64,000 nucleotides of DNA from Homarus americanus (Eukaryota; Arthropoda; Malacostraca; Decapoda; Nephropidae): NCBI RefSeq assembly GCF_018991925.1, contig NW_024748860.1, forward strand, positions 67,001 to 131,000, read 5' to 3'. Below the pieces are notes generated by a model. The model was not told where the DNA came from. It made no database searches and worked only from the letters and a program-made list of their open reading frames with translations. Position numbers and translations under genes: made by a program. Shown piece by piece: positions 21,675-31,590 of this stretch (positions are counted from its first letter, which is position 1; every line of letters starts with the position of its first letter).

Positions 21675-21727
21675 GGGTTAGGTCAGGTCAGGTCAGGTCA
21701 GGTCAGGTCAGGTCAGGTCAGGTCAGG
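21675..21727. repeat. (GGTCA)n pentanucleotide
   Basis: About nine perfect GGTCA units, one substitution from the GGTTA telomere-type unit. Confidence 0.97.
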
Positions 21728-22430
21728 ATAGGGCCCCGTAGGTCCCCAACATTCCAACGTCGCGGGCCAGCGGAGAGTGATCAAAACAAAATCAAATCTG
21801 CTGCTCAGTAATTGTAAATATTTTATAATCCCAATATACAGAGTCCATATACAGTACAGTAGAGCCTCGGTGTTTCCTGAGGTTGGGGCAGATGATTACA
21901 GGAAAATTTCTTCTTTTTTTTTGCGATATATCGTTTTATAAAGTAGGAGATGTAGGCACGGGAGGAGACCCAGAAGATACACCATAAATGTCTTAAAGAT
22001 GTTTATTTATTTCAGTAAACATTAACAGCAGCTCGGCAGTGAGGCTCAGCTGTAATGTGAACAGGTGTACACAGTGTATTCCTGTATTCCAATAATCTTT
22101 ACCCAGCACTGTTGACGATAATAGTATAAAAAATAGTAATAAACTGAGATAAATCGGAGAGGAAATCAAGACATTCTATCCGCCTGACCGACTTACCAAA
22201 GACCCTCGTCACCTGCCAGACCACCCAGGAGTCAGCTGTCAGTTGCCACAGATTAATATAAAATAAATGTCAGCAATTATCAGAGCACATATTATTATTA
22301 TTATTAATGATCACAAAGTTTAAGATAATTATTTTTAGTAAGAAATTATAAACAAAATAAGTGACGGTAAACAAATCCGACGGACCAGTAACTCTTAAAG
22401 ATTGAGTACTGCTGAGATAGTGTATAATTA
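21728..22430. other. Intergenic, no gene seen
   Basis: A/T-rich; short (ATT)n at about 22288-22302. No gene or element signature. Confidence 0.5.
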
Positions 22431-22751
22431 TGTTGGGCTCAGAACACGAAAAGCGACCACAACGCTTTGTGGTTGTTTGGAAAATAACCAGAAGCGAGAT
22501 TTTGCTATAGGTTAGTTTGGATTGGGTTAGGTTAGGTTAGTTTGGATTGGGTTAGGTTAGGTTAGTTTGGATTGGGTTAGGTTAGGTTAGTTTGGATTGG
22601 GTTAGGTTAGGTTAGTTTAGTTTAGTTTAGTTTAGTTTAGTTTAGTTTAGTTTAGTTTAGGGTAAAATCCAAGACGCAAAATTTCGCTTTCTGGTTATTT
22701 TGAAAACAACCACAACGCCTTGTGGTCGCTTTTCGGTTTCTGAGCCCAACA
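22431..22751. mobile_element. Foldback MITE with 76-bp inverted repeats and TTAGG-like core
   Basis: Left arm 22431-22506 begins TGTTGGGCTCAGAA. Right arm 22676-22751 is its near-perfect reverse complement (a handful of mismatches and single-base indels over 76 bp). The core (22507-22675) is only tandem repeat: four GGTTAGGTTAGTTTGGATTG units and then about nine TTTAG units. TA is present on both sides (22429-22430 and 22752-22753), consistent with a Tc1/mariner-type MITE. Each arm holds a smaller imperfect palindrome around CCACAACGCTTTGTGG. There is no coding capacity. Confidence 0.85.
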
Positions 22752-22753
22752 TA

Positions 22754-22980
22754 TTTATAGGTTTGGTTAAGCTAATTCAAATTAGCTTGGGTTATTATAG
22801 GTAAGGTTAAACGCGATTAGGTTAGGTTGGGTTAAGCTAATCCAAGTTAGCATATGTTAAGCTAAAATTCGGTTAGATAGGTTAAGTTAAGGTAATTCAA
22901 CTTAGCTTAGGTTAAATTATGTTAGGTAAGCTTAAATTACTTTAGGATAGGTTGAGTTAAGTTAGTTTAGGTTAGGTGAG
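22754..22980. repeat. Degenerate TTAGG/GTTAAG-like repeat
   Basis: Scattered GGTTAGGTTGGGTTAAG and AATTCAAATTAGCTT blocks, strongly diverged. Confidence 0.7.
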
Positions 22981-22989
22981 GAGCTGTTG

Positions 22990-23440
22990 TGTGATACCTG
23001 GTGTCATTTAAACAGAGAAGACAGGAGAGGGAGGAGGAGGAAGAGAAGGAGAGCGGTGAAGGAAGAAAAGGTTGAAGGAAAGAAGGAGGAGAGGATTGAA
23101 GGGGGGATGAGAAGGAAGAGGGAGAAAGGGTTAAGGAGGGGAGGAGAGGAGGAAGAGAGGGTAAAAGAAGGAGAGGGAGGATAAAGAGAGGGTTAGGGAA
23201 GGCGGTAGAGAAGGTAAAGGAAGGAGATGAAGAGGTGGAAGAAATGATTGTGAGGGACAGGGAAAAGGAGGAGAGATGAAGAGGGACGAGAAGATCAATA
23301 TGGGGCATGGAGACAGACCAGAGAGAATTTGAGGAGGAGGAACATGAGAGAAAGAGGCTTAATAGGAGGAAGAGGAAGAAATAATAGGAGGAAGAGGAAG
23401 AAATAAGAGGAGTAAGAGGAAGAAGAAGATAAAGGAGGAG
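22990..23440. repeat. Purine-rich (GGAAGA)-type tract
   Basis: About 450 bp of nearly pure A/G on the plus strand. The long Ser/Leu/Pro-rich minus-strand frame at 22967-23620 is compositional. Confidence 0.85.
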
Positions 23441-23565
23441 GAGAATGAAGTAAACACCTGTGGTTGAGGTCTTGATGAAGGGAGGCAGGTGTGGGTGAGG
23501 GAAGACAGGTGTGGGTGAGGGAAGACAGGTGTGGGTGAAGACAATCAGTTGTAGATGAGAGGGGA
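23441..23565. repeat. Minisatellite (GGTGAGGGAAGACAGGTGTG)n
   Basis: Three to four tandem copies of a unit of about 30 bp with the core GGGAAGACAGGTGTGGGTGA. Confidence 0.8.
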
Positions 23566-24074
23566 CAGGTAAAAATGAGGGCATCCAGGTGTCTCGATAA
23601 GGGAAGACATGTGTATACAAAACTTAACAGGTGTGTGAGTGAAAAGGAACAGCTGTAGATGGGGGGGAAAAACTCCAGACGTGAGGGGAGGTAGGTGAAG
23701 GAACGAGCCAGCGGGTGTATGGGTAGGGGGAGAAAGAGACAAGTGAATAGGGTGAGATGAGGGGATAGGTGAAGTGTGTGTGTGTGTGTGTGTGGACGAA
23801 GGGGAAGGAAAGAGGGTAAAAAGGGGGATGGTTGGCCGGAGATGCTGCGGGCCACAACGTCGCCATGGTTACCTTGATCAACCTTGGATATCAGAGGTCT
23901 CGATTCAGGGCCTCGCTCCGACATAATATCCACACCAAAACAAACCTCCCCCTGACCTCCCCCAAATGAGAAGATGGGGGGAGGGGTTAAGTAGAACATT
24001 GTCTTTGTTGTTTTGTTCAAGAGACAAGACAAAAGATGATAAGACTGAGCCAACGTGACTTGTGCGTTCTATTA
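23566..24074. other. Intergenic, no gene seen
   Basis: G/A-rich at first, with (TG)n at 23776-23794. Minus-strand open frames here are Pro/His/Ser-rich and compositional. No domain recognised. Confidence 0.5.
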
Positions 24075-24241
24075 AGACGTGAACCTCATCTTGGAGAGGT
24101 TCAGTAGTGGTGAGAGAGAGTGTAGCAAAGAACATAAGAACATAAGATTATTTACTTCAACCAGAGGGACTCATTCTCGGGGGAGGGGGGGTCCTTAGAA
24201 GTGAACCTACCTTGGAGGGGTTCAGTACAGGTGAGAGAGAC
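24075..24241. repeat. Imperfect direct duplication with a CR1-tail-like scrap
   Basis: About 42 bp at 24075-24120 recurs at 24201-24241 with a few substitutions (GTGAACCT..TTGGAG.GGTTCAG). Between them lies AACATAAGAACATAAGA, the complement of the TTCTTATGTTCTTATGTT tail seen at 53711-53728. Confidence 0.65.
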
Positions 24242-24342
24242 GTAGGTAGAGGATTCTTAAGGTGGTTATATATAGATGTTTTGACGTTGGCCCGCCAGCC
24301 TTCCCCCAGACGTTCATCCCACCCTTTGATGGTGACATGACC

Positions 24343-24453
24343 ACCCCTTCTTCTCACCTCCCTCCCTTCCTCCCTCCTTCCCTCTCCCTTCCTCCCTTCC
24401 CTTCCCTCCCCTCCCTCCCTATCCCACCTGCCGAAACCTCAATACTACGGGTC

Positions 24454-24495
<42 letters not shown>
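24343..24495. repeat. CTCCCTTCC polypyrimidine tract and (CT)n
   Basis: Polypyrimidine run at 24343-24420 and (CT)n at about 24456-24494. Confidence 0.92.
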
Positions 24496-24497
<2 letters not shown>

Positions 24498-25468
24498 AAC
24501 TTGCCCTGTAATTATTGGCTTGTAAGTTAAAAAAGTCACTTGTAATTTCTATTTGTACATGTTTCAGATTGTTTATAGTCACATAAAACACACTGTTCCT
24601 TTCATAGTTTATTATCAGCATCAGTTGGTGTAATGATGACTGAACCAATGGTGGACAACTGTTCTTCTATGAGAGAACAAAGAGGTTATTGTCAGAGCAC
24701 TTTTAATAACACGTCCGTAGTGTTTCAGATGCAGTGTTCTACTGACGTTGATAATGAAACAGTTTATTTAGCCAGAAATACACAGATACAGAGTCGATGA
24801 TAATAACAATATTAACATGGCTGAGCCAGTTGAGAACCTGAGCTCTCTTGAAGGCACCTGATATATACTATACATTTATCTCAAGGAAGTATTATGTAAC
24901 ATTTAGTATCATCTGGAATAGTACACATAGCATGGTGGTAATAAGAACATATCAGAATGTTACCACGGTTATCACTTCGATATTTCTTTGTTTTATTCAA
25001 TTTTTCTATTTATTTTTTTACATTTATATTAGAGCAAATACATATTTTACAGGGGAGTTGATATCATTGGGTTGTATTAAGTTGGAACAAGAGGACAGAA
25101 GTTATCAGTATCATGTCTTGTCGGCAAATATTATAATTGCAATGGTAATTTCTATCTATCTACATGACAATTTCTGATACTATTTTTGGTGGTACAATAA
25201 AGGTAGGAGTATAAAGTAGGCATTACAAGAAATATTAATACTTAGACAATAGATATTTTTTTAAGAGAGATGATTTAAAGGAAGGGAGCGTGGACGTAAG
25301 GATGTCTAGTGAATGTTATTGATACGTGAACCAGAAAGGATAACCATTTCATTGTTCATTATCTCATTAATTTAGTTGATGCAAGTTATATAATATTACA
25401 TGTAATTAGCCTACATTTACTGTCTATAATAGTTGCTGTCTAAATATTTGACAGAGGCCAATACATAC
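24496..25468. other. Intergenic, no gene seen
   Basis: A/T-rich. A 109-codon plus-strand frame at 24848-25177 is rich in Tyr/Ile/Phe as expected of A/T-rich DNA, with no family resemblance. I do not call it a gene. Confidence 0.5.
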
Positions 25469-25471
25469 ATA

Positions 25472-25527
<56 letters not shown>
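25469..25527. repeat. (CT)n microsatellite
   Basis: About 28 CT units. Confidence 0.97.
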
Positions 25528-25530
<3 letters not shown>

Positions 25531-25555
25531 ATCTAGAGGTTTATTTACCAAGAAA

Positions 25556-25680
25556 ATCGAGGTTAGGTTAGGTTAAGAGAAGGTAGGAAAGGTTAAGTTA
25601 CATTACGTTAGGGTAAGTTAGGGTAATTTAGGTTAGGTTAGGTTAGGTTAGGTTAGGTTAGGTTAGGTTAGGTTAGGTTA
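25556..25680. repeat. Interstitial telomere-type repeat, (GGTTA)10 core
   Basis: 25631-25680 is ten perfect GGTTA units, equal to the arthropod telomere repeat TTAGG. 25556-25630 is the same motif degenerate. G-strand runs left to right. Confidence 0.95.
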
Positions 25681-25703
25681 TTTGGCAGGTGGTGGGAGAG
25701 GGG

Positions 25704-25708
<5 letters not shown>

Positions 25709-25751
<43 letters not shown>
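25709..25751. repeat. (CA)n microsatellite
   Basis: About 21 CA units, 28 bp after the telomere-type array. Confidence 0.97.
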
Positions 25752-25755
<4 letters not shown>

Positions 25756-26207
25756 TGCCTCCTCCTTCCTAGATCACCTACTGCCACTCAGACCACCTCC
25801 TGCACACTCAGACCACCTACTGCACACTCAGACTACCTGCTGCACACTCAGACCACCTCCTGCCACTCATATTACCTGCTACCACTCAGACCTCTTACCA
25901 CTCAACCACCTCCTGCCACTCTGTTCACCTCCTGCCACTCAAATCTAATCACCTGCTGCCACTCAGACCTCCTCCTACCACCCAGACCACCTCCTGCCAC
26001 TCAGACCACCTCCTGCCACTCAGACCACCAGACCACCCCCTGCCACTCATATTACTTGCTGCCACTCAGACCTCTTACCACTCGACCACCTCCTGCCACT
26101 CAGTTCACCTCCTGCCACTCAAATCTAATCACCTGCTGCCACTCACACCTCCTCCTACCACTCAGACCACCTCCTGCCACTCAGACCTCTTGCCACTCAG
26201 ACCACCG
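25752..26207. repeat. 19-bp minisatellite (CCACCTCCTGCCACTCAGA)n with higher-order repeat
   Basis: Tandem CACCTCCTGCCACTCAGAC units. A longer block from about 25860 (TCATATTACCTGCTACCACT) recurs about 180 bp later near 26046, showing a higher-order duplication. Confidence 0.9.
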
Positions 26208-26408
26208 GTATTCATAAAAAAATGGTAATGCTGATTAGTAAAACTTTTCTGAATGGCACTGAACACAGTCGGTAATATTTAATAAGTTCGTTTAATGTCC
26301 ATCAGTGTGTGTGTGTGTAATAATAATAATAATAATAATAATAAACGGTTTATTGAAAAAATTCTGCAGCCCGAAGGCTGAAAATATACATTGGACACAA
26401 ATGACCCA

Positions 26409-27101
26409 TCACATACATTGGCGGTTCAACAAAAGCCCCCACCAGAGAAAGGTAAAGGAACATACAGTGAACACCCAGACCAATGTAGGTGTTGAACAGC
26501 AAACACGCAGTGTAGCAACTCCCTCCCAGATGGTGTTAGGAGGGACCTGATGTGGTGTAGTAATTCCCTCACAGATGGTGTTATGAGGGGCCTCACGTGT
26601 AGTAATTCCCTCACAGATGGTGTTATGAGGGGCCTCACGTGGTGTAGTAGTTCCCTCATAGATGGTGTTACGAGGGGCCTCACGTGGTGTAGCAACTCCC
26701 CCACAGATGGTGTTATGAGGGGCATCACGTGGTGTACGAATTCCTTCACAGATGGTGTTATGAGGGACCTGACGTGGTGTAGTAATTCCCTCACAGATGG
26801 TGTTATGAGGGACCTGACGTGGTGTAGTAATTCCCTCACGGATGGTGTTATGAGGGGCCTGACGTGGTGTAGTAATTCCCTCACAGATGGTGTTATGAGG
26901 AGCATCACGCGGTGCAGCAACTCCCTCACAGATGGTGCCATGAGGGACCTGACGTGGTGTAGCAACTCCCTCACAGATGGTGTTATGAGGGACTTGACGT
27001 GGTGTAGTAATTCCCTCACAGATGGTGCCACACGAGTGAGGTACGGCCCCAGGCCCCCCCATCGCAGACGGATCAACACATCGCCGGTTGTTGGGTCTCA
27101 C
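26409..27101 (-). CDS. Uncertain repeat-protein frame in 45-bp element
   Basis: A 230-codon minus-strand frame begins 'MRPNNRRCVDPSAMGGPGAV', runs through the 15-residue repeats (TICEGITTPRQVPHN) and ends past the array. The copy at 52163-52588 starts with a related 'MRPNNNQSCVNPST' and enters the same repeat frame even though the two differ by a length change that is a multiple of three. That is weak evidence for a kept frame. Against it, other frames through the same array are also open, no known domain is visible, and copy 3 is interrupted. I do not assign a function; most likely a chance frame in a non-coding element. Confidence 0.2.
   Translation of the reverse strand: MRPNNRRCVDPSAMGGPGAVPHSCGTICEGITTPRQVPHNTICEGVATPRQVPHGTICEGVAAPRDAPHNTICEGITTPRQAPHNTIREGITTPRQVPHNTICEGITTPRQVPHNTICEGIRTPRDAPHNTICGGVATPREAPRNTIYEGTTTPREAPHNTICEGITTREAPHNTICEGITTPHQVPPNTIWEGVATLRVCCSTPTLVWVFTVCSFTFLWWGLLLNRQCM
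26525..27030. repeat. 45-bp minisatellite array (copy 1)
   Basis: Eleven or so units of the form AGTAATTCCCTCACAGATGG plus TGTTATGAGGG and CCTGACGTGGTGT, 45 bp each. Since 45 is a multiple of three, frames on both strands stay open. On the element strand the 15-residue repeat reads CEGITTPRQVPHNTI. Confidence 0.95.
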
Positions 27102-27395
27102 GGGCCGCCATCACTGGGTACCCGGGACCTCACTGTGTGAAGGTCAACCTGAAAACGACCCCCACTGTTGAGTTGTTCTCTCTGACTCAAGCACCGTTCA
27201 CCAATGTTCACCTCTGTTCAACACTGGTTCCATTCCTTTCCCAAATGAAATTGTAAATTCTGGCGAGAACCTGTTGATACTCCGGTGGGGAGAAGTGGTT
27301 CAGGGGAGGGGGTTGGTATGGGCCAACTTAACAGTTGACCTGGCTGCTCCGAGAGGAGCGCCAGGCACATCTTGACCCTACGGTGGTCAAGGATG

Positions 27396-27397
<2 letters not shown>

Positions 27398-27456
<59 letters not shown>

Positions 27457-27460
27457 CGCA
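27398..27460. repeat. (TG)n(CG)n microsatellite
   Basis: About 25 TG units and then six CG units, placed exactly between the 45-bp-array element and RTE-Zn copy C. Confidence 0.97.
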
Positions 27461-27469
27461 GGGTGGTGA

Positions 27470-28155
27470 ATGCGTCTAGTGTGGCAAGCACTGCTTGCCC
27501 CCTCTCGCTTTCAGCTACCGCCGCTAGCTAGCCCTTGTGGTGAGCAGGGAAACAACTTGCACGTCTTCACCTGCCAGTACACAGCCTCTTCACCATCAAG
27601 ACTCCTGTTACGCCTCCTTATGGCAACACACGGTAATTGGGTGCCTCGTTGGCCCGGGTTAGACCAGGAGGGGATCTCGGAGCAGCAGTGGGCCCCAGAG
27701 GGACGGCGTATAGGCCCACTGGCACGTGGACGCGCCCTGGCGCCTACTAACCATTGCCCCACTGCCTTGCGGATTAACCTTGGTAGATATAAAGCTACGG
27801 GAGTAAACCCCGAACGAAAAATCGGGTGGAGCCCCGCATCAAGCAGACATGCTTACAGAGCTCCAACAAGACCCCAATGGCGGAAGAGGTGACCAACATG
27901 GAAATCCAACGACTACACTGGTGAATGAAGGCAATGCATGATGGACAGGCTACAAAGGCGAAACCCAAAAAACTGGGCTATCGGCACCCCATTGCAATTC
28001 TCCCTCTCTCCAGTCGTTGCAACACTTGCAACGCACAACCATCATCCACATCATCATACTTCTCATCATTATCAAAACCCCTATACCCCCAAAAGTCCAA
28101 TGGCGATGGACGAGTGGCGACGGAAACATGCAAAGGTAATGCCGGGAGTCTCTAG
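27470..28155 (+). other. 5' region of RTE-Zn copy C, possible ORF1 remnant
   Basis: A frame of 140 codons from 27470 ('SRFQLPPLASPCGEQGNNLH') and a second from 27925 ('MHDGQATKAKPKKLGYRHPI') match equivalent blocks in copy A (4601-3974, minus strand, e.g. 'MHDGQATKAKPNKLGYRQS'). The shared reading across copies suggests a coding past. No zinc knuckle or RNA-binding motif is visible, so ORF1 is only a guess. Confidence 0.4.
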
Positions 28156-28429
28156 TCACAACTCTGCACATGGGCGATACAGATAAGATGGTCGTTTATG
28201 CACTGGGATCTAGGCAGCAGTGCAATCCGATCCTGTCTGTGAGACTGAGCAGCCCTTTCGAGGATCCGCTCTGCTCACCCCACATGGGGAGGGGGCTAGA
28301 AAAGGTGCCCTAAACATAGCCTGGCTAAAGAACCAACCTGACTGGGCAACCGTACCCAGTATGGTCATCCTTATGCGGTCGAAAGCACAATCATAATCAC
28401 AGATCAAAACAAAAACAAACTATACAACT

Positions 28430-29290
28430 TCTTATGGTTGCTGCAGGGAATATCAGGACCCTTCTGGTTACTGGCATAAATGAGCGTTCTGAAAGAACTG
28501 CCCTTGTGGCAAAAGAGGTATAACATCGACATAGAAGCCATTAGATGAGTCCCTGCTCCCAGACGAGGGCCGACTCACAGAACGGGGGTCTGGCTATACC
28601 TTCTTCTGGAAGGGTAAGCCTGCTGCGGAGAGAGAAACCACATTAATGGAGTTGGCATTGCCATACGCCAAGGCACCCTACATAGGCTAACTGAAATGCC
28701 TATTGGGATCAACGAACGCCTTTTGACGTTTCGAATCCCACTGAATCACTCACGTCATGCCTTTTTCATCAGTGCATACACCCCAATACTGGATGCAGAG
28801 GATGACAACAAGGAGGCCTTTTATGCCGACCTTGACAGAGTGCTAACCTCTATCCCAGAGAAGATAAGGTTGTGCTCCTTGGTGACTTCAATGTCAGAGT
28901 TGGCAGATATGCTGACATTTGGCATGTATCAAAGAGAGAAATGGACTAGGCAAGTGTAATCCCAATGGCCTACTCCTCCTCAGCAAGTGTGCTGCACACA
29001 ACCTCACTATCACCAATACCTTGTATAGGCAGGCCGACAAGTTCAAGGGTTCGTGGCAACACCCACGATGCAAACACTGGCATTTCATTGACTACATTAT
29101 TGTCAGAGAAAGAGATCGCCGAGATGTCCTCATCACCCGAGCCATACTTGGCTCAGACCACTGCAACCCTGATCATCGGCTCGTCAGAGCCAAGTTCTCA
29201 CTTCACGTCGCCCCAAAACGGCGAAGGCAACAAGCCTCCAGAAGAGGTTTTAACACTAAACGTCTGGAGGATCCAGCAGTAACACATACC
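28430..29290 (+). pseudogene. APE-type endonuclease of RTE-Zn copy C
   Basis: Target-site nickase of the LINE. Readable blocks: 'VAAGNIRTLLVTG' (N-terminal strand), 'LHRLTEMPIGINERLLTFRI', 'NHSRHAFFISAYTPILDAED' and 'NKEAFYADLDRVLTSIPEK' (28696-28870). After a frameshift come 'LGKCNPNGLLLLSKCAAHNL' and 'HPRCKHWHFIDYIIVRERDR' (28919-29140), keeping the H-W-H-x-I-D-Y block with D present, then 'GSDHCNPDHRLVRAKFSLHV', the D-H catalytic end. The GDFN box is lost to the frameshift near 28890. Stops in the 28500-28680 part and two shifts disable it. Confidence 0.8.
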
Positions 29291-29349
29291 TTCAGAGAGT
29301 AGCTCAAACATGGGCTGATAAACAGCCCAACAATAAACAACCCAAATTC

Positions 29350-30960
29350 CAGTGTTGAATGGGGTATTCTCGACAACTGTCATGACAAAAACCTGCAGAG
29401 AGACCCTAGGCCAGATCGAAAGAATATACCAGGACTGGTTTGATGAAAATGGCCCGGAAATCAATGTACTCGTCAATGATAAACGTGCTTCTTTAACTGA
29501 CTGGCAGAACACCCCTCAGTCTCGAACCAAAGCTGATACCTTCCACACGAAGAAAGTGTCAGCCAGTGGGAACTTCGCAATCTAAAGAACGACTGATTTA
29601 AAAATAAAGCATGTGAAAATTAAAAACTTACAGAACACAAGATATGCGAATTTTTCAATTCCACGAAAACAGTTTATGGGCCAAACACTCATGGCGCAGG
29701 CTCTCTCTGCTCATCTGACGATAACTTCCTAATTAAAGACGAAGAAGGCATCCTTCAGCCGTTTTGGCTGCCCACCAAAATTCATTGCCATTGTGAGGCA
29801 GTGTCCTGCACAATGGCACCCAGTCTGAGTTCTTCCCCATTCAAATGGGTGTAAAACAAGGATGTGTACTGGCACCAATTCTCTTTTCCATTTTCTTGGC
29901 TGCTTTCCTTACTCGTGCCAGTTTCAATTTAGCCGGCGGGGTGGACATCCAGTACCTGATGAAGGGTCTTTTTAACATAAGATGACTTCAGGGAAGAACA
30001 AAAGTATCTGCAGCTTCCATTACTGAACTTCAGTATGCAGACGACCTCACCCTTGTCGCTCACACTGAATGCGACCTACAGGAGATCCTGAACACCTACG
30101 CAGATACTTATGCACACTTCGTCCTTGAGGTGAATGTACAGTACCTAAGACTTCTTTCAGCCTGCCCCTGGTTCAGCCACACCTCCACCATCCATCCAGC
30201 TTATTGGTACTACCCTCTCTAATTTTACCCACTTTCAGTATCTCGGCTCCCACCAGTCCACCACCGCTGATATCGATGAAGAGATTCAACATCGGATCGT
30301 ATGTGCATCTCGAGCCTTTGGCAGACTCCATATACCCGTGTCTTCAGCTGTAGGGAGCTTAAATTATCTACAAAGTTGCACGTATATCGAGCAGTGGTCC
30401 TTTGCACCCTGCAATTTGGCAGCGAGACATGGGTTACCTACAGGAGGCGCCTCAATACACTCGAAAACTTTCACCAATGTAGTCTACGTTCCATCCTCCG
30501 ACTTCACAGCAAAGACAAGAGAACAAATGCCAGTATTCTTGCTGACACCAACTGTAGGAGCATCGAGGCTACCATTATCCATGAACATCTACGTTGGACT
30601 GGCCATGTTACCTGCATGGACGACAGTACACTGCCAAAGCAGCTACTTTACAGTCACCTAACGAATAGTAAACGTAACGCCGGCGGGCAACTGAAAAGGT
30701 ATAAGGATAGTCTTAAGACAAACCTGAAAAAGTGCCAAATCGACCCCCTTCACCTGGGAGACGATTACTACACACCGCAAAGCTCGGAGGCGCACCACAC
30801 GAGGTGTCAGTACTTTCGAGTTAGCCCGACTGCATACCGAGGTCGTCAAGTGCCAACGCCGGAGAGACGCTGCCGCCGCCCCTCCCGCACTAGATGTAGC
30901 CCTCCACACGTGCAAAATCTGTGGACGACGCTGCCAGTGACGTATTTGCCTCTCTAGTCA
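29350..30960 (+). pseudogene. Reverse transcriptase of RTE-Zn copy C, internally deleted
   Basis: Linker reading 'LGQIERIYQDWFDENGPEIN' and 'VLVNDKRASLTDWQNTPQSR' is followed by frame breaks. At 29757/29758 the sequence jumps to the 'PPKFIAIVRQ' region, so RT motifs up to A are missing. 'GCVLAPTLFS'-type sequence follows out of frame. YADD is encoded at 30034-30045 ('LQYADDLTLVAHTECDLQEI'). From 30301 a long open stretch reads '[20 protein letters not shown]', 'ASILADTNCRSIEATIIHEH' and 'LRWTGHVTCMDDSTLPKQLL', the C-terminal domain. A C2H2-like finger starts at 30911 (C-K-I-C-G-R-R-C) but has an in-frame stop before the histidines. Confidence 0.85.
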
Positions 30961-31066
30961 CCTGAGAGCTCACCAACGAAGGTACCTCCCTCATAACTTA
31001 TATCATTGTCTCATAGCTGGATGATCGTTTTACTCGATTCCGAATGACAGCAAAGTAGTAGTACAG

Positions 31067-31590
31067 TACTGTGTGGGTGTATCTGGGTGAGGGATGCGGG
31101 GCTGTGCGGTGGGGTGGATGCGGGGCTGTGCGTGGGGGGTACGTATGTGGGTGTGTGTGGAGGGGGAGTTATGTGTGTTTGTAGATGTGTGTGTGTGCGT
31201 TTTGTAGGTGTGTGTGTGTGTGCTTATAAGCTGACATAACAAGTACTTGCCTGCGTTCAGTCATACGTTCATATTCCTCAACAACCCTGTCTGTACACGC
31301 ACATACTCATTAGCTCCGCATTACATTATTTCTTTTAAACACATGTCAATGTTCCCACGATAACTTCCGCTTGTATATAGTTCCTTTATGAAGACCCAGG
31401 GCAAAACCCCTTGTTGTGTGATATACTGTATGATGGAATTTGTAGTCATCTTATCTGGGATGGGCAGAAAACAGCTTTGAGATACGTAGGAATTATTTAT
31501 TATTTTTGGTCTCTGTCATAAATTTAAAGACAAGGAGATAATATGAATGATTTAGGTGGATAAGGGTTGTGTTATGTCATATGTAAACAA
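31067..31590. other. Intergenic, GT-rich then A/T-rich
   Basis: TGTGTG-rich stretch at 31130-31225 with a short duplicated GGATGCGGGGCTGTGCG block near 31093-31132. No gene seen. Confidence 0.6.

Larger units (their letters stand above)
26306..27460 (-). mobile_element. Retroelement with 45-bp internal minisatellite, copy 1
   Basis: On the minus strand the end is TTTTCAGCCTTCGGGCTGCAG ... TTTCAATAAACCGTT then (ATT)n and (AC)n at 26306-26342, which looks like a retroelement 3' end with AATAAA signal and short-repeat tail. Upstream on the element strand come about eleven 45-bp units, then a unique 5' part to about 27397, then a TG/CG microsatellite (27398-27460). Two more copies lie at 51854-52909 and 52886-54465. 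No RT is encoded, so it would be non-autonomous. The shared terminal ~60 bp with the LINE end at 62180-62268 suggests its partner. Confidence 0.7.
27461..31066 (+). mobile_element. RTE-Zn LINE copy C (longest copy)
   Basis: Starts CAGGGTGGTG like the 5' end of copy A and ends in GACAGCAAAGTAGTAGTA, the family 3' tail. It contains a 5' region (27470-28400), endonuclease (28430-29290), linker (29350-29757) and RT C-terminal half (29758-30960). Compared with copies B and D, about 600 bp of the RT (linker end to motif A) are deleted at 29757/29758. It is inactive through that deletion and many frameshifts. Confidence 0.88.

Noticed and set aside
22967..24053. Ser/Pro/Leu-rich minus-strand proteins of 217 and 252 codons
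   Set aside because: Purine-rich plus strand gives stop-poor minus frames; no domain.
24848..25177. 109-codon Tyr/Ile/Phe-rich frame resembling a membrane protein
   Set aside because: Hydrophobicity follows A/T-rich composition; no family motif.
26525..27030. CRISPR-like or regularly spaced repeat
   Set aside because: Units are tandem with no unique spacers and recur inside dispersed elements.
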